DNA of 6,232 nt, from the NCBI GenBank assembly GCA_007128275.1, contig SKXR01000013.1, forward strand, positions 1-6,232, read 5' to 3'. Every line of letters begins with the position of its first letter. Within the stretch, counting starts at the first letter, position 1. A program made the position numbers and the translations under genes. Positions 1-6,180 of the stretch are shown here, piece by piece. Origin of the DNA: Kiritimatiellia bacterium (GTDB lineage Bacteria > Verrucomicrobiota > Kiritimatiellia > SLAD01). The notes under the pieces were generated by a model. That model saw only the letters and a list, made by a program, of their open reading frames with translations. It was not told where the DNA came from and searched no databases.

Positions 1-443
1 ATCTCGTCCATGGTGTTGTGATCCGTGTCGAAACTGTCCGCAAAAAACTGGAGACGGTCGGAGATGTCGCCCAAGCGTAATCGCGCGGAAAAGTCCATTT
101 TGTAGACGTGGCTGGATCGTTCGGAAAAGGTGGCCCGCGGAGTGATTCGGATGCGCGTGCCTTCGACATCGTAGGCCGTCAGCAAGTCTCCGTAGAAGCG
201 GTTGACGAGGTCGGGTTCCCGTTTGTCCTCATCCGTTAGTGCATGGGCGATGAAGGAGTTGATCGATTCGGCCACGAACAAGACCTTGCGGCTCAGGTAT
301 CGGTGCTGTTCGTCGACCCGTGTGTCTTCTTCCTTCTCGGGCGCGTCGGACATATCCGCCATGGAAGCCGTTTGCAACAGCATGCACGATAGCAGTCCGC
401 ATGCCATGCACAGCCTGCGCGTGTTTTCTGGACTGAAAGTCAA
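1..443 (-). CDS. Secreted, possibly outer-membrane barrel protein of unknown function (partial, C-terminus outside window)
   Basis: The first 147 codons of a minus-strand gene are visible; the rest lies left of the window. I chose a TTG start at 443-441. It overlaps the TGA stop of the upstream lipoprotein gene by 4 nt (TTGA), and it places two arginines (residues 9-10) before a hydrophobic stretch (about 11-26) ending in an S-M-A/D signal-peptidase-I-like site near residue 29. The ATG at 407 has no ribosome site and would leave the signal without a positive N-region. The mature part has an acidic segment (31-45), a helical segment (50-70), then alternating polar/hydrophobic stretches such as TRIRITPRATF (97-107), YKMDFSARLRL (114-124) and RLQFFADSFDTD (130-141), which look like amphipathic beta strands. 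That suggests a periplasmic or outer-membrane barrel protein, which is inference. I do not recognise a named family. Tight coupling to the lipoprotein gene suggests a shared envelope role. Confidence 0.72.
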   Translation of the reverse strand, partial: MTFSPENTRRLCMACGLLSCMLLQTASMADMSDAPEKEEDTRVDEQHRYLSRKVLFVAESINSFIAHALTDEDKREPDLVNRFYGDLLTAYDVEGTRIRITPRATFSERSSHVYKMDFSARLRLGDISDRLQFFADSFDTDHNTMDE

Positions 444-1012
444 TTCGCATCCCAGTCGTTCAGTTGATCAAAGAGCGGTTCGAGGTTCAACCGTCGTTGA
501 TATCGCTGAAGTCCCTTACGGATGGCTGCCAATTCCGCCTCGTCGTACGTCAGCTCGGGATCACAGGCGAGAAACAGGAGCCAGATCCCGTCGCGGGTGT
601 CACGGCGATAGGCTGCGACCTGCCGTTGGCGTGTTTCCTGGACGTCCGCGTATTTCACCGCATCCTCGTCGACTTGGAAGAAGAGGCCTTTCACCATCAG
701 GCGGACGGTTTCTTCGTGGCCGTACAAGGCCAGAAAAGAGGCTGCCGCTCCCACGCGCACCATGGTCTCCCGGTCGGCCCGCCTCATGTGATATCCCGGA
801 TTGGTCCGGAGGCCCGCCTGGGCAAGTAGGTTGCTATCGGTAATCGCCGCATAGCCGCGGGGAAGTTCCCGCTTTTTCAGCGACAATTCTTCCAGGGTGG
901 AGTGCGGCAATAGGTTGAGTCGCCGGTCTTGGCGCGAGCATCCCGTCGTCGTGAACAGCGATGACGCACCGATACAGCACATTGCCAAGATCCATATGAG
1001 ACGATATTGCAT
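440..1012 (-). CDS. Putative lipoprotein of unknown function
   Basis: This encodes a 190-residue protein with a lipoprotein signal peptide: positively charged start (MQYR), hydrophobic core (about 5-20) and a T-T-G-C lipobox with the lipidated cysteine at residue 25. Threonine at position -3 is acceptable but not the commonest choice. The start at 1012 is preceded by GTAAGGAG, 4 nt from the ATG, and by a sigma70-like promoter, so the 26-codon-longer reading from 1090 is less likely. The mature protein is mainly helical and charged, with two more hydrophobic stretches (about 86-97 and 143-149, GIWLLFLAC) that are probably buried helices. It has no transmembrane segment after the signal and no catalytic motif I recognise. 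Its TGA overlaps the TTG start of the downstream secreted protein by 4 nt, so the two are probably co-translated, and an accessory role for that protein is a reasonable guess. Function unknown. Confidence 0.85.
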   Translation of the reverse strand: MQYRLIWILAMCCIGASSLFTTTGCSRQDRRLNLLPHSTLEELSLKKRELPRGYAAITDSNLLAQAGLRTNPGYHMRRADRETMVRVGAAASFLALYGHEETVRLMVKGLFFQVDEDAVKYADVQETRQRQVAAYRRDTRDGIWLLFLACDPELTYDEAELAAIRKGLQRYQRRLNLEPLFDQLNDWDAN

Positions 1013-1030
1013 GGGACTCCTTACGCTTGG

Positions 1031-1059
1031 AGTATAACCCAAGAGAAGGCCGTCGTGAA
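1031..1059 (-). promoter_or_regulatory. Sigma70-like promoter for the lipoprotein/secreted protein pair
   Basis: On the minus strand, TTCACG (1059-1054, 4 of 6 matches to TTGACA) and TATACT (1036-1031, 5 of 6 to TATAAT) are separated by 17 nt. Transcription would start near 1024, leaving a very short leader that still contains the GTAAGGAG ribosome site for the ATG at 1012. This supports the shorter reading of the lipoprotein gene. It was found by eye and is unproven. Confidence 0.4.
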
Positions 1060-1086
1060 GTCCGAGATGGCGAGTGGACGCCATGT

Positions 1087-1122
1087 TCATGTGGTGTTCC
1101 TGGCCACGATCTTCTCATCCAT
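1087..1122 (-). other. Possible 11-codon leader ORF (MDEKIVARNTT)
   Basis: An ATG at 1122 lies 7 nt after a strong ribosome site (AAGGAG, 1135-1130) and opens an 11-codon frame ending in TGA at 1089-1087. The stop overlaps another ATG at 1090 (ATGA), whose frame runs on into the lipoprotein gene. It could be a short leader peptide coupled to the lipoprotein, a remnant of a duplicated gene start (the sequence GTAAGGAG occurs here and again before 1012), or chance. It is too short to assign any function. Confidence 0.25.
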
Positions 1123-1208
1123 GGATGATCTCCTTACATTAGGATGAACATACCCCATTTCGGGCACCTGTACACCATCGAGGTCCGGACTGCGCGTGTA
1201 TAACAGTA

Positions 1209-1240
1209 AAGGCCGTGCGCGTTTGCACGCGCACGGCCTT
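1209..1240 (-). terminator. Hairpin terminator after the acidic lipoprotein gene
   Basis: A perfect 14-bp inverted repeat (AAGGCCGTGCGCGT and its complement) encloses the 4-nt loop TTGC. It begins 30 nt beyond the stop codon of the acidic lipoprotein gene. On the minus strand the stem ends in CCTT and runs into TACTGTTAT, a short, imperfect T-rich tail. The plus strand has no T-run, so it most likely acts on the minus strand and separates the acidic lipoprotein gene from the downstream pair. Confidence 0.75.
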
Positions 1241-1270
1241 CTGATATCGTCGGCTTGAACGATCAAGCGG

Positions 1271-1906
1271 TCAATCGTCGTCGGCGTCCTGCCACCGGTC
1301 AAGGAATTCATCCGCCTCTTCCAAGGCGTTCTCGACGGCCTCTTCCGCGTCTTCCATGATTTCTTCGCCTTCCCGCTTGGTTTCTTCCTGCGCCTCTTCA
1401 GCGTCCTCGACCGCTTCGGTTGCGACTTCCATCTCTTCGGCGACCGCCTCTTCCGCGGCTTCCGCCGATTCCTGTGCCGCGTCAACGGCGTCCTCGAGCG
1501 CCTCGTATGCTTCCGCGGCTTCTTCTTCGACGGTTTCGCCTACGTCCGCAGCCATGGCTTCGGCAGTGTCGGCGACGTCTTCGATGGATTCCATATCCTG
1601 CTCCAGCGCTTCTTCGCCTTCCTCGGCTTCGATCCCTTCCGTTTCGGGATCGGTAATCACGTCGGGCACATCCATGGGCAGGGTCTCGGGTCGCAGTTCG
1701 ACAGGGGCGTCCTCTTCCTCGGTGGCTTCCGGCCACGGAGCGATATCGTCCGCTTGAGGCGCCTCATCCGCCGGGGTGATGTATAGTTCCGGTGCGGGCG
1801 TGGTCTCATCCGTTTCAATGTCGAACGGTGTTTCGGCCTCACCGCAGCCCGCTACAAACAGGGAACCCGCGGCCAATAAACTCATCGAACCAAACAATCT
1901 ATTCAC
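1271..1906 (-). CDS. Highly acidic Glu/Ala-rich lipoprotein with 11-residue helical repeats
   Basis: This encodes a 211-residue protein. The start is GTG at 1906-1904, with AAGGAG 5 nt upstream; the next ATG (codon 8) would cut the signal short. Residues 1-20 form a lipoprotein signal peptide ending in F-V-A-G-C, with the lipidated cysteine at 21, so the protein is expected to be membrane-anchored and to extend into the periplasm or outside. By my count about 76 of 191 mature residues are Asp or Glu and only four are Arg or Lys. Residues 22-90 are Pro/Thr/Glu-rich and probably extended. Residues about 92-203 are almost continuous Ala/Glu helix, and 138-203 can be split into six 11-residue units (for example EAAEEAVAEEM, EVATEAVEDAE), as in hendecad coiled coils and LEA- or apolipoprotein-like helices. 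It may be a surface spacer, cation binder or coiled-coil partner; composition alone does not decide. It has its own terminator and is divergent from the membrane-protein gene. Confidence 0.85.
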   Translation of the reverse strand: MNRLFGSMSLLAAGSLFVAGCGEAETPFDIETDETTPAPELYITPADEAPQADDIAPWPEATEEEDAPVELRPETLPMDVPDVITDPETEGIEAEEGEEALEQDMESIEDVADTAEAMAADVGETVEEEAAEAYEALEDAVDAAQESAEAAEEAVAEEMEVATEAVEDAEEAQEETKREGEEIMEDAEEAVENALEEADEFLDRWQDADDD

Positions 1907-2041
1907 TCTTTCTCCTTTTGTTGGAAGTGAACGCTACAGTTATTCATGCAAGAAGAAACAAAAACACGATGATTGTGCAAGCACTTTGGACGTTCGACCT
2001 TGCGGAGCGACAGGGTCATTCCGTTCTCTGCGCCGCGAACT

Positions 2042-2110
2042 GGTCTCGCATAGCTCGACCCTCCAATTCACCGGCACGCATGTCAATGGAGGGCGGAGCT
2101 ACGCGACGCC
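2042..2110. repeat. Imperfect inverted repeat with 24-bp arms, REP/MITE-like
   Basis: The left arm (2042-2065) and right arm (2087-2110) pair at 19 of 24 positions across a 21-nt loop. The uninterrupted blocks are CCCTCCA/TGGAGGG and TAGCTC/GAGCTA, separated by a 2-nt internal mismatch, with TCGC/GCGA outside them. It sits in the gene-free gap with no adjacent T-run and far from a stop codon, so it is not an ordinary terminator. Two inverted copies of a short GGAGGGCGGAGC-type module would give this shape, as in REP/BIME elements. Whether it recurs elsewhere in the genome cannot be told from one window. Confidence 0.55.
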
Positions 2111-2190
2111 GGGTATGCTCCAAGACCGCTGGTTATTGCGAAACCTGTTTGTTAATGCGGATTATGGCTGGAGAACGTATTGACCCTCGC

Positions 2191-2246
2191 CCTATTGCGG
2201 CGCGCGCCCAGGACCATTGATTAATGGCGCGGGGCGTGCGAATATG
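2191..2246 (+). promoter_or_regulatory. Structured 5' leader hairpin before the membrane-protein gene
   Basis: CGCGCGCCC (2201-2209) pairs with GGGCGTGCG (2232-2240), all nine pairs if one G-U is allowed. After a 4x4 internal loop, CCATT (2214-2218) pairs with AATGG (2223-2227) around a GATT loop. If GCGG (2197-2200) is bulged, most of CCTATT (2191-2196) can also pair with AATATG (2241-2246). The structure ends about 10 nt before the ribosome site (AGGGGG, 2256-2261). It also buries the in-frame ATG at 2224, which argues against that start. It could be an RNA control element or a protein-binding site. Confidence 0.4.
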
Positions 2247-2265
2247 GGGTGGTACAGGGGGTACG

Positions 2266-3357
2266 ATGAAAAGGCGTTTGATTATTCTGGTTGCTGCGGT
2301 GTTGTTGGTGGGTCCGCTATGGGGGGTTGGGCTGTGGCGAGGACTGGGACGGCTCTTGTGCGAGTTTCCTCCCTTGACGCAGTACGTCGAGCACGCCCCG
2401 TTTTCCGTGTTGTGGTTTTTTGTTTTCATGGTCCTGGCCCTCGGTGCGGTGTTGGTGCTGACCCGGCCGAGTTGGTTTGGATTCAAGAAGAGCGCGTCTC
2501 CGGACGCACCGCTCAAGCATCGCCTGCCGATGTGGGGATGGGTCGGTTGCGTCTTGATCGCCGTCTTCTGGACCTTGGCATGGGGCCGCTTTACGTGGTT
2601 GCCGGACTTCGTCAGGGAGAACACCTTCTTCCCGCTGTGGCTCGGCTATATCCTCACGATGGATGCGCTGGCGTTCCGGCGCGCGGGCACGTCGTGGTTG
2701 TCCCGTTCGCCGCGCATCTTCCTCGCGCTCTTTCCGGCGTCCGCGTTGGCGTGGTGGTATTTCGAGTTCGTGAACCGGTTTGTGCAGAACTGGTGGTATG
2801 CCGGGATCGCGGAGTACAGCGCCGGATACTATGTCGTCATGGCTTCGCTGAGTTTTTCTACTGTGTTCCCCGCGATATTCACCACGCGCGAATGGTTAAG
2901 CACCTTCCCGTGGTTCAAGGCGGCTTACCGCAATGGGCCTCGGTGTCCGTCCGTGAGTCGGCCCGGGTTGATGGCGCTGATGGCGGCGGGCGCCGGGCTC
3001 TTCGTGCTTATCGGTTTCTTCCCCGTACCGTTCTTCTTCCTGACCTGGCTCGCCCCGTTGCTCGTGCTGGTGCCCGCCTTGGCTTTGGCCGGCGTGTCGA
3101 CGCCGTTCACGGATTTGCGGCGCGGCGATTATGACCTGCTCTTTACGCTGGCGCTCGCCGCACTACTCTGCGGATTCTTCTGGGAAATGTGGAATGTACA
3201 TAGTATGCCGAAATGGCAGTACACCATCCCGTATGTCCAGGCGTTACACGTCTTCGAGATGCCGTTGCCGGGATATGCCGGTTATCTTCCTTTCGGGCCG
3301 ATCTGTTGGTGCATGTGGCTGGGGATGAAAAAGCTGTTCTCATCAGGAGACCGTTGA
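2266..3357 (+). CDS. Conserved-type multi-pass membrane protein of unknown function, internally duplicated
   Basis: This encodes a 363-residue integral membrane protein with about nine or ten hydrophobic segments (roughly 4-24, 46-66, 88-107, 121-136, 149-168, 187-205, 233-252, 255-277, 290-309, 335-352). I chose the ATG at 2266 because AGGGGG lies 4 nt upstream and the protein then opens with MKRR before a membrane helix. The in-frame ATG at 2224 has no ribosome site and lies in a hairpin. Two copies of a motif stand about 140 residues apart: FEFVN (166-170) followed by W-W-Y (176-178), and WEMWN (306-310) followed by W-Q-Y (317-319). Each is followed by a Glu and then Gly-Tyr (E183...G187-Y188; E331...G336-Y337). 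This points to duplication of a membrane unit with conserved polar residues, perhaps a binding or catalytic site facing each half. The C-terminal part (IPYV...FEMPLPGYAGYLPFG) resembles what I remember of uncharacterised bacterial membrane proteins. I assign no function. It abuts the next gene. Confidence 0.85.
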   Translation: MKRRLIILVAAVLLVGPLWGVGLWRGLGRLLCEFPPLTQYVEHAPFSVLWFFVFMVLALGAVLVLTRPSWFGFKKSASPDAPLKHRLPMWGWVGCVLIAVFWTLAWGRFTWLPDFVRENTFFPLWLGYILTMDALAFRRAGTSWLSRSPRIFLALFPASALAWWYFEFVNRFVQNWWYAGIAEYSAGYYVVMASLSFSTVFPAIFTTREWLSTFPWFKAAYRNGPRCPSVSRPGLMALMAAGAGLFVLIGFFPVPFFFLTWLAPLLVLVPALALAGVSTPFTDLRRGDYDLLFTLALAALLCGFFWEMWNVHSMPKWQYTIPYVQALHVFEMPLPGYAGYLPFGPICWCMWLGMKKLFSSGDR

Positions 3358-4134
3358 ATGAAAAGAAGCGTACTGGCGGTGGTGGCGGTGGTGGTGGCGA
3401 TCCTGGCCCTGGCGGTGGTCATCGCGTTTTCGCTCACAAGCGAGTTGCCAAACGAGGCCGACGCCTTTTTGTCCCTGATTGAGCAGGGACGTTATGAAGA
3501 AGCGTACCAATCCACGGCGGAAGCTTTTCGTCATGAGACCAGCGAAGGGGTTTTTGTATCGTTCATCTCGCGGACCCTGCTCACCGACTATGTGCGGGCG
3601 TCATGGTCTTCGCGAACTATCGAGCATCGCACGGGGCGACTGGACGGGACCGTGCGCACCAAGGGCGGTGGGGAGATCCCCTTAACGCTGCAGTTCGTCA
3701 AGGAAGGGGAGGCGTGGAAGATTCTGTCGCTGGAAATGGGCGACGTGGGATTCGTGCGCACGGACGGCCTCCTTCCGGTGCCATCCGGAGATGAGTTGAT
3801 CCGTCTAACGAACGACGCGATCCGCTTGTTGGCGGACGCCATCAACGGACGGAACTTTGATACGTTCTTCGGGGAGATCTCTCAATGGTGGAGGAATCAG
3901 ACGACGCCGTTGGAATTGCATCAGTCGTTCGCGCTCTTCACCGCTCAGAGCATTGATCTCTTGCCGGCGCTGGAGGAGAATCCGATCTACAGTCAACCGC
4001 CGGTCGTAGACGCCCGCGGCGTGCTGTTGTTGGACGGGTATTACCCGGTCGAACCGAAGCCGTTGACCTTCTCCTTGAAATATATCCACGAGGAAGCCGA
4101 ATGGAAGTTGCTGGGCGTGAATGTGCGGCTGTGA
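3358..4134 (+). CDS. Membrane-anchored protein with two tandem NTF2-like domains
   Basis: This encodes a 258-residue protein. Its ATG immediately follows the TGA of the membrane-protein gene, with AGGAGA (3345-3350) 7 nt upstream, so the two are probably translationally coupled. Lys2-Arg3 and a hydrophobic run (about 5-25) form an N-terminal anchor or uncleaved signal, leaving the rest outside the cytoplasm. Residues about 33-128 and 148-258 look like two copies of one alpha+beta domain. Each starts with helices (EADAFLSLIEQGRYEEAY; TNDAIRLLADAINGRNFDTFF) and ends with a matching strand pair, PLTLQFVKEGEAWKILSL (108-125) and PLTFSLKYIHEEAEWKLLGV (235-254). The helix-helix-strand layout and the 'xxWKLL' end are typical of NTF2-like (DUF4864/DUF3887-type) domains, which usually bind small ligands or partner proteins and are often not enzymes. 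No catalytic residues stand out. A role as an extracytoplasmic partner of the upstream membrane protein is inferred from context only. Confidence 0.85.
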   Translation: MKRSVLAVVAVVVAILALAVVIAFSLTSELPNEADAFLSLIEQGRYEEAYQSTAEAFRHETSEGVFVSFISRTLLTDYVRASWSSRTIEHRTGRLDGTVRTKGGGEIPLTLQFVKEGEAWKILSLEMGDVGFVRTDGLLPVPSGDELIRLTNDAIRLLADAINGRNFDTFFGEISQWWRNQTTPLELHQSFALFTAQSIDLLPALEENPIYSQPPVVDARGVLLLDGYYPVEPKPLTFSLKYIHEEAEWKLLGVNVRL

Positions 4135-4135
4135 T

Positions 4136-4167
4136 GCGGCGGTAGAGCGCAACGTCGACGCCGCTTT
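4136..4167 (+). terminator. Weak candidate terminator between convergent genes
   Basis: GCGGCG (4136-4141) pairs with CGCCGC (4159-4164) across a 17-nt loop and is followed on the plus strand by TTTGGCTT. It begins directly after the stop of the NTF2-like gene. The stem is only 6 bp and the T-run short, so termination here is possible but not assured. The opposite strand has no T-run. Confidence 0.3.
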
Positions 4168-4191
4168 GGCTTGGATGTGTGCGTTTGCCTC

Positions 4192-6180
4192 TTATCGTTC
4201 CAGGGCTTCTGTTCGATAGGCCATCAATTCTTCCAGTTCCGTGGCGGCGCTTTCCCATGTGCGGGTGGCCTCTTCGATTTGCGCGGGGATGTAGGTCAGG
4301 CGCTGATTGATTTCCGCAAACGAGAGCGTGCGCCCCCCGACCTCCATGCTGTTGGCGAGTTCGTTCTGTTCGGCTTCCAGCCGCGCAATCCGCTCTTCGG
4401 CGTCGCGCATGACCTTCTCCAGTTTGCGTTTCCGGGTCCCCGTTTCCTGAATGATGCGCGCGCGATCGCGTTTCTGTTCTTTCCGGTTTGCCCCGTTGGT
4501 GGTCCCTGCGGGTTTTGATGGAGACGGCGAGGAGGGCGCGCCCTGGCCCGCGACCTTCTCCTTATAATAGTCGTAATCACCCAGGTAGCGCCGTATGCCG
4601 GGCGGTTCCATGGCAATGATGCCCGTGGCGACGCGGCGCACGAATTCCACGTCGTGGCTTACAAAGCAGAGGGTGCCCTCATACGAGACCAGCGCGTCTT
4701 CCAACGCTTCACGCGCGTGGACATCCAAATGCGTGGTGGGCTCGTCCAAGATCAGTAAGTTGGGCGGCTTGACCAACAGGCGTGCGAAGGCCAGGCGAAT
4801 TTTTTCGCCGCCGCTCAACACCATCACGGTCTTTTCGATCGCGTCCCCTGAGAACCCAAAGCCGCCGAGCAGGGTACGAATCTGTTGTTCGTGCACATCG
4901 GGTGCGGCTTGGCGAACCACGTGGAACGCGGTATCCGACGGGTTCATGGATTCCGCGAAATCCTGGGTTTGATAGCCGGGCACTACGTGATGGCCGACCA
5001 CGCGTTTGCCTTCGCTGAGCGGTAGGACGCCGGCCAGCATGCGGAGCAGGGTGGTCTTGCCGAGGCCGTTCAGGCCGACCAGCGCCGTCTTTTCTCCGCG
5101 TTGAATGCCCAGATCGACGCCGCGGAGAACCCATTTCTCCCCGTCATAGGTTACGCCTGCCTTTGTCAGTCGCATTACTTCCGAGCCGCAATGGGGCGGG
5201 GGGGCAATGCGGATCCGCCCCCGCGTCATGATTTCGTCCGGCAACTCGATCACGTCCATCTTGTCCAGCATCTTGATCCGGCTTTGGACCTGCGTGGCCT
5301 TGGTATTCTTGGCGCGGAACCGTTCAATGAACCGCTCCACCTGTTTGCGCTTCTGGTCCTGGTTCTTCTTTTGCGCGAGACGTTGTTCATGTCGAAGTAC
5401 GCGCGCGATCATGTAATCGTCGTAACTGCCGGGATACATCGTGCAGCGGCCCGCATTGATTTCCAGCGTATCCTCCGTCAGCGTGTTCAGCAGGTAGCGG
5501 TCATGCGAGATCAGAACGAGGGTGCCTTGGAACGCCCGCAGATACCGTTGCAGCCATTCCACGGCGGGCAGGTCGAGGTAGTTCGAGGGTTCGTCGAGCA
5601 GGAGAATGTCGGGATTGGCGATCAACACGCGCGCCAGCTCGGCGCGCATTTGCCAGCCGCCGCTGAACGCGCTCAACGGTTTTGCCATATCGTCCGCGGA
5701 AAATCCCAATCCGCCCAACGCCGATTCCGCGCGGGCGCGCAGGGTGTAGCCACCCAGATGTTCGAATTGCGTTTGCAGGTGGCCTAATTCGAGCAGGAGC
5801 TTGTTGCGGTCGGGCCGATCCTTTCCTTCCTCCAAATCGTGTTCAATCGCATGCAGCCGCTCTTCGGTCGTGCGCAATTCGGGGATTGCGTCCGCCACAT
5901 AATCGGCCAGCGACGTTTGAATCTCCGTGTTGTTCAGCACCTGTCGCAAATAGCCCAGCCGCACACCGGACTGAACGATCACATCCCCCTTGTCGGCGGT
6001 AGTTTCGCCAATGACCAGCGCAAAAATGGTTGTCTTTCCCGCCCCATTCGGGCCGACCACGCCGATCCGATCGCCGGACAAGATGCGGAGGTCCGCATCG
6101 ATGAGCACATCTTGCGGGCCGTAATGTTTGGAGACGTTCTTGAATTCGATCATGGGGCGGTACCATAGCGGACAAATCAC
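4192..6180 (-). CDS. ABC-F family ATPase (YheS/YdiF-like translation factor)
   Basis: This encodes a 662-residue soluble protein with two ABC ATPase domains and no membrane segments, the layout of ABC-F proteins that bind the ribosomal E site rather than transport. Domain 1: Walker A GPNGAGKTT (43-51), signature FSGGWQMR (172-179), Walker B ILLLDEP (192-198) and H-loop SHD (225-227). The charged helical linker (about 255-310), with FRAKNTKATQVQSRIKMLDK, is the ABC-F interdomain arm. Domain 2: Walker A GLNGLGKTT (369-377, Leu at the usual Ala/Ser position), LSGGEKIR (455-462), LLILDEP (475-481) and SHD (508-510). All catalytic residues are present. A Ser/Pro/Gly-rich tether (545-560) leads to a C-terminal coiled coil (about 575-658), as in Uup/YheS-type members. 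The start is uncertain. GTG at 6180 has TTGGAG 5 nt upstream, whereas the ATG at 6153 gives the usual family N-terminus (MIEFKNVSKHYG) but has no ribosome site. A housekeeping or ribosome-protection role cannot be separated by eye. It is convergent with the NTF2-like gene. Confidence 0.95.
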   Translation of the reverse strand: MICPLWYRPMIEFKNVSKHYGPQDVLIDADLRILSGDRIGVVGPNGAGKTTIFALVIGETTADKGDVIVQSGVRLGYLRQVLNNTEIQTSLADYVADAIPELRTTEERLHAIEHDLEEGKDRPDRNKLLLELGHLQTQFEHLGGYTLRARAESALGGLGFSADDMAKPLSAFSGGWQMRAELARVLIANPDILLLDEPSNYLDLPAVEWLQRYLRAFQGTLVLISHDRYLLNTLTEDTLEINAGRCTMYPGSYDDYMIARVLRHEQRLAQKKNQDQKRKQVERFIERFRAKNTKATQVQSRIKMLDKMDVIELPDEIMTRGRIRIAPPPHCGSEVMRLTKAGVTYDGEKWVLRGVDLGIQRGEKTALVGLNGLGKTTLLRMLAGVLPLSEGKRVVGHHVVPGYQTQDFAESMNPSDTAFHVVRQAAPDVHEQQIRTLLGGFGFSGDAIEKTVMVLSGGEKIRLAFARLLVKPPNLLILDEPTTHLDVHAREALEDALVSYEGTLCFVSHDVEFVRRVATGIIAMEPPGIRRYLGDYDYYKEKVAGQGAPSSPSPSKPAGTTNGANRKEQKRDRARIIQETGTRKRKLEKVMRDAEERIARLEAEQNELANSMEVGGRTLSFAEINQRLTYIPAQIEEATRTWESAATELEELMAYRTEALER

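Larger units (their letters stand above)
1907..2265. other. Divergent intergenic region without a credible gene
   Basis: These 359 bases separate two divergent genes. The part nearest the acidic lipoprotein (about 1910-1980) is AT-rich compared with the surroundings and probably holds that gene's promoter, although I find no convincing -35/-10 pair. The middle holds a long imperfect inverted repeat (2042-2110) and the right end a leader hairpin (2191-2246). Frames open across the region have no ribosome sites and no recognisable protein character. A weak TTGATT/GAATAT pair (2217-2245) could serve the membrane-protein gene, but it is poor. Confidence 0.7.

Noticed and set aside
834..1118. A minus-strand 94-codon frame starting next to the AAGGAG at 1135-1130
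   Set aside because: Its start lies 11 nt from the ribosome site, the frame overlaps the lipoprotein gene out of register, and the product has no coherent character.
1209..1240. CRISPR repeat or mobile-element end
   Set aside because: The perfect palindrome occurs once, directly after a stop codon, with a tight 4-nt loop. A terminator explains it.
1356..1757. A Ser/Ala-rich plus-strand frame opposite the acidic lipoprotein
   Set aside because: Its composition is the expected antisense reading of Glu/Ala codons, and it has no ribosome site or fold signal. The minus strand shows a signal peptide, lipobox, ribosome site and terminator.
1776..2220. Two overlapping plus-strand frames crossing the intergenic gap
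   Set aside because: They start inside the acidic lipoprotein gene, run through the inverted repeat and have no ribosome site or recognisable protein features.
2217..3134. A 305-codon plus-strand open frame overlapping the membrane-protein gene
   Set aside because: Its product is Arg/Val/Gly-rich without domain character, while the overlapping frame gives a clean multi-pass membrane protein with a ribosome site and coupled partner.
4153..4160. The CGTCGACG palindrome as an operator
   Set aside because: It is only 8 bp, lies between two gene ends rather than in a promoter, and is expected by chance in GC-rich DNA.
5101..5787. A 228-codon plus-strand frame opposite the ABC-F gene
   Set aside because: It is antisense to a fully intact ABC-F gene with all motifs in place; its sequence looks like a frame shadow.
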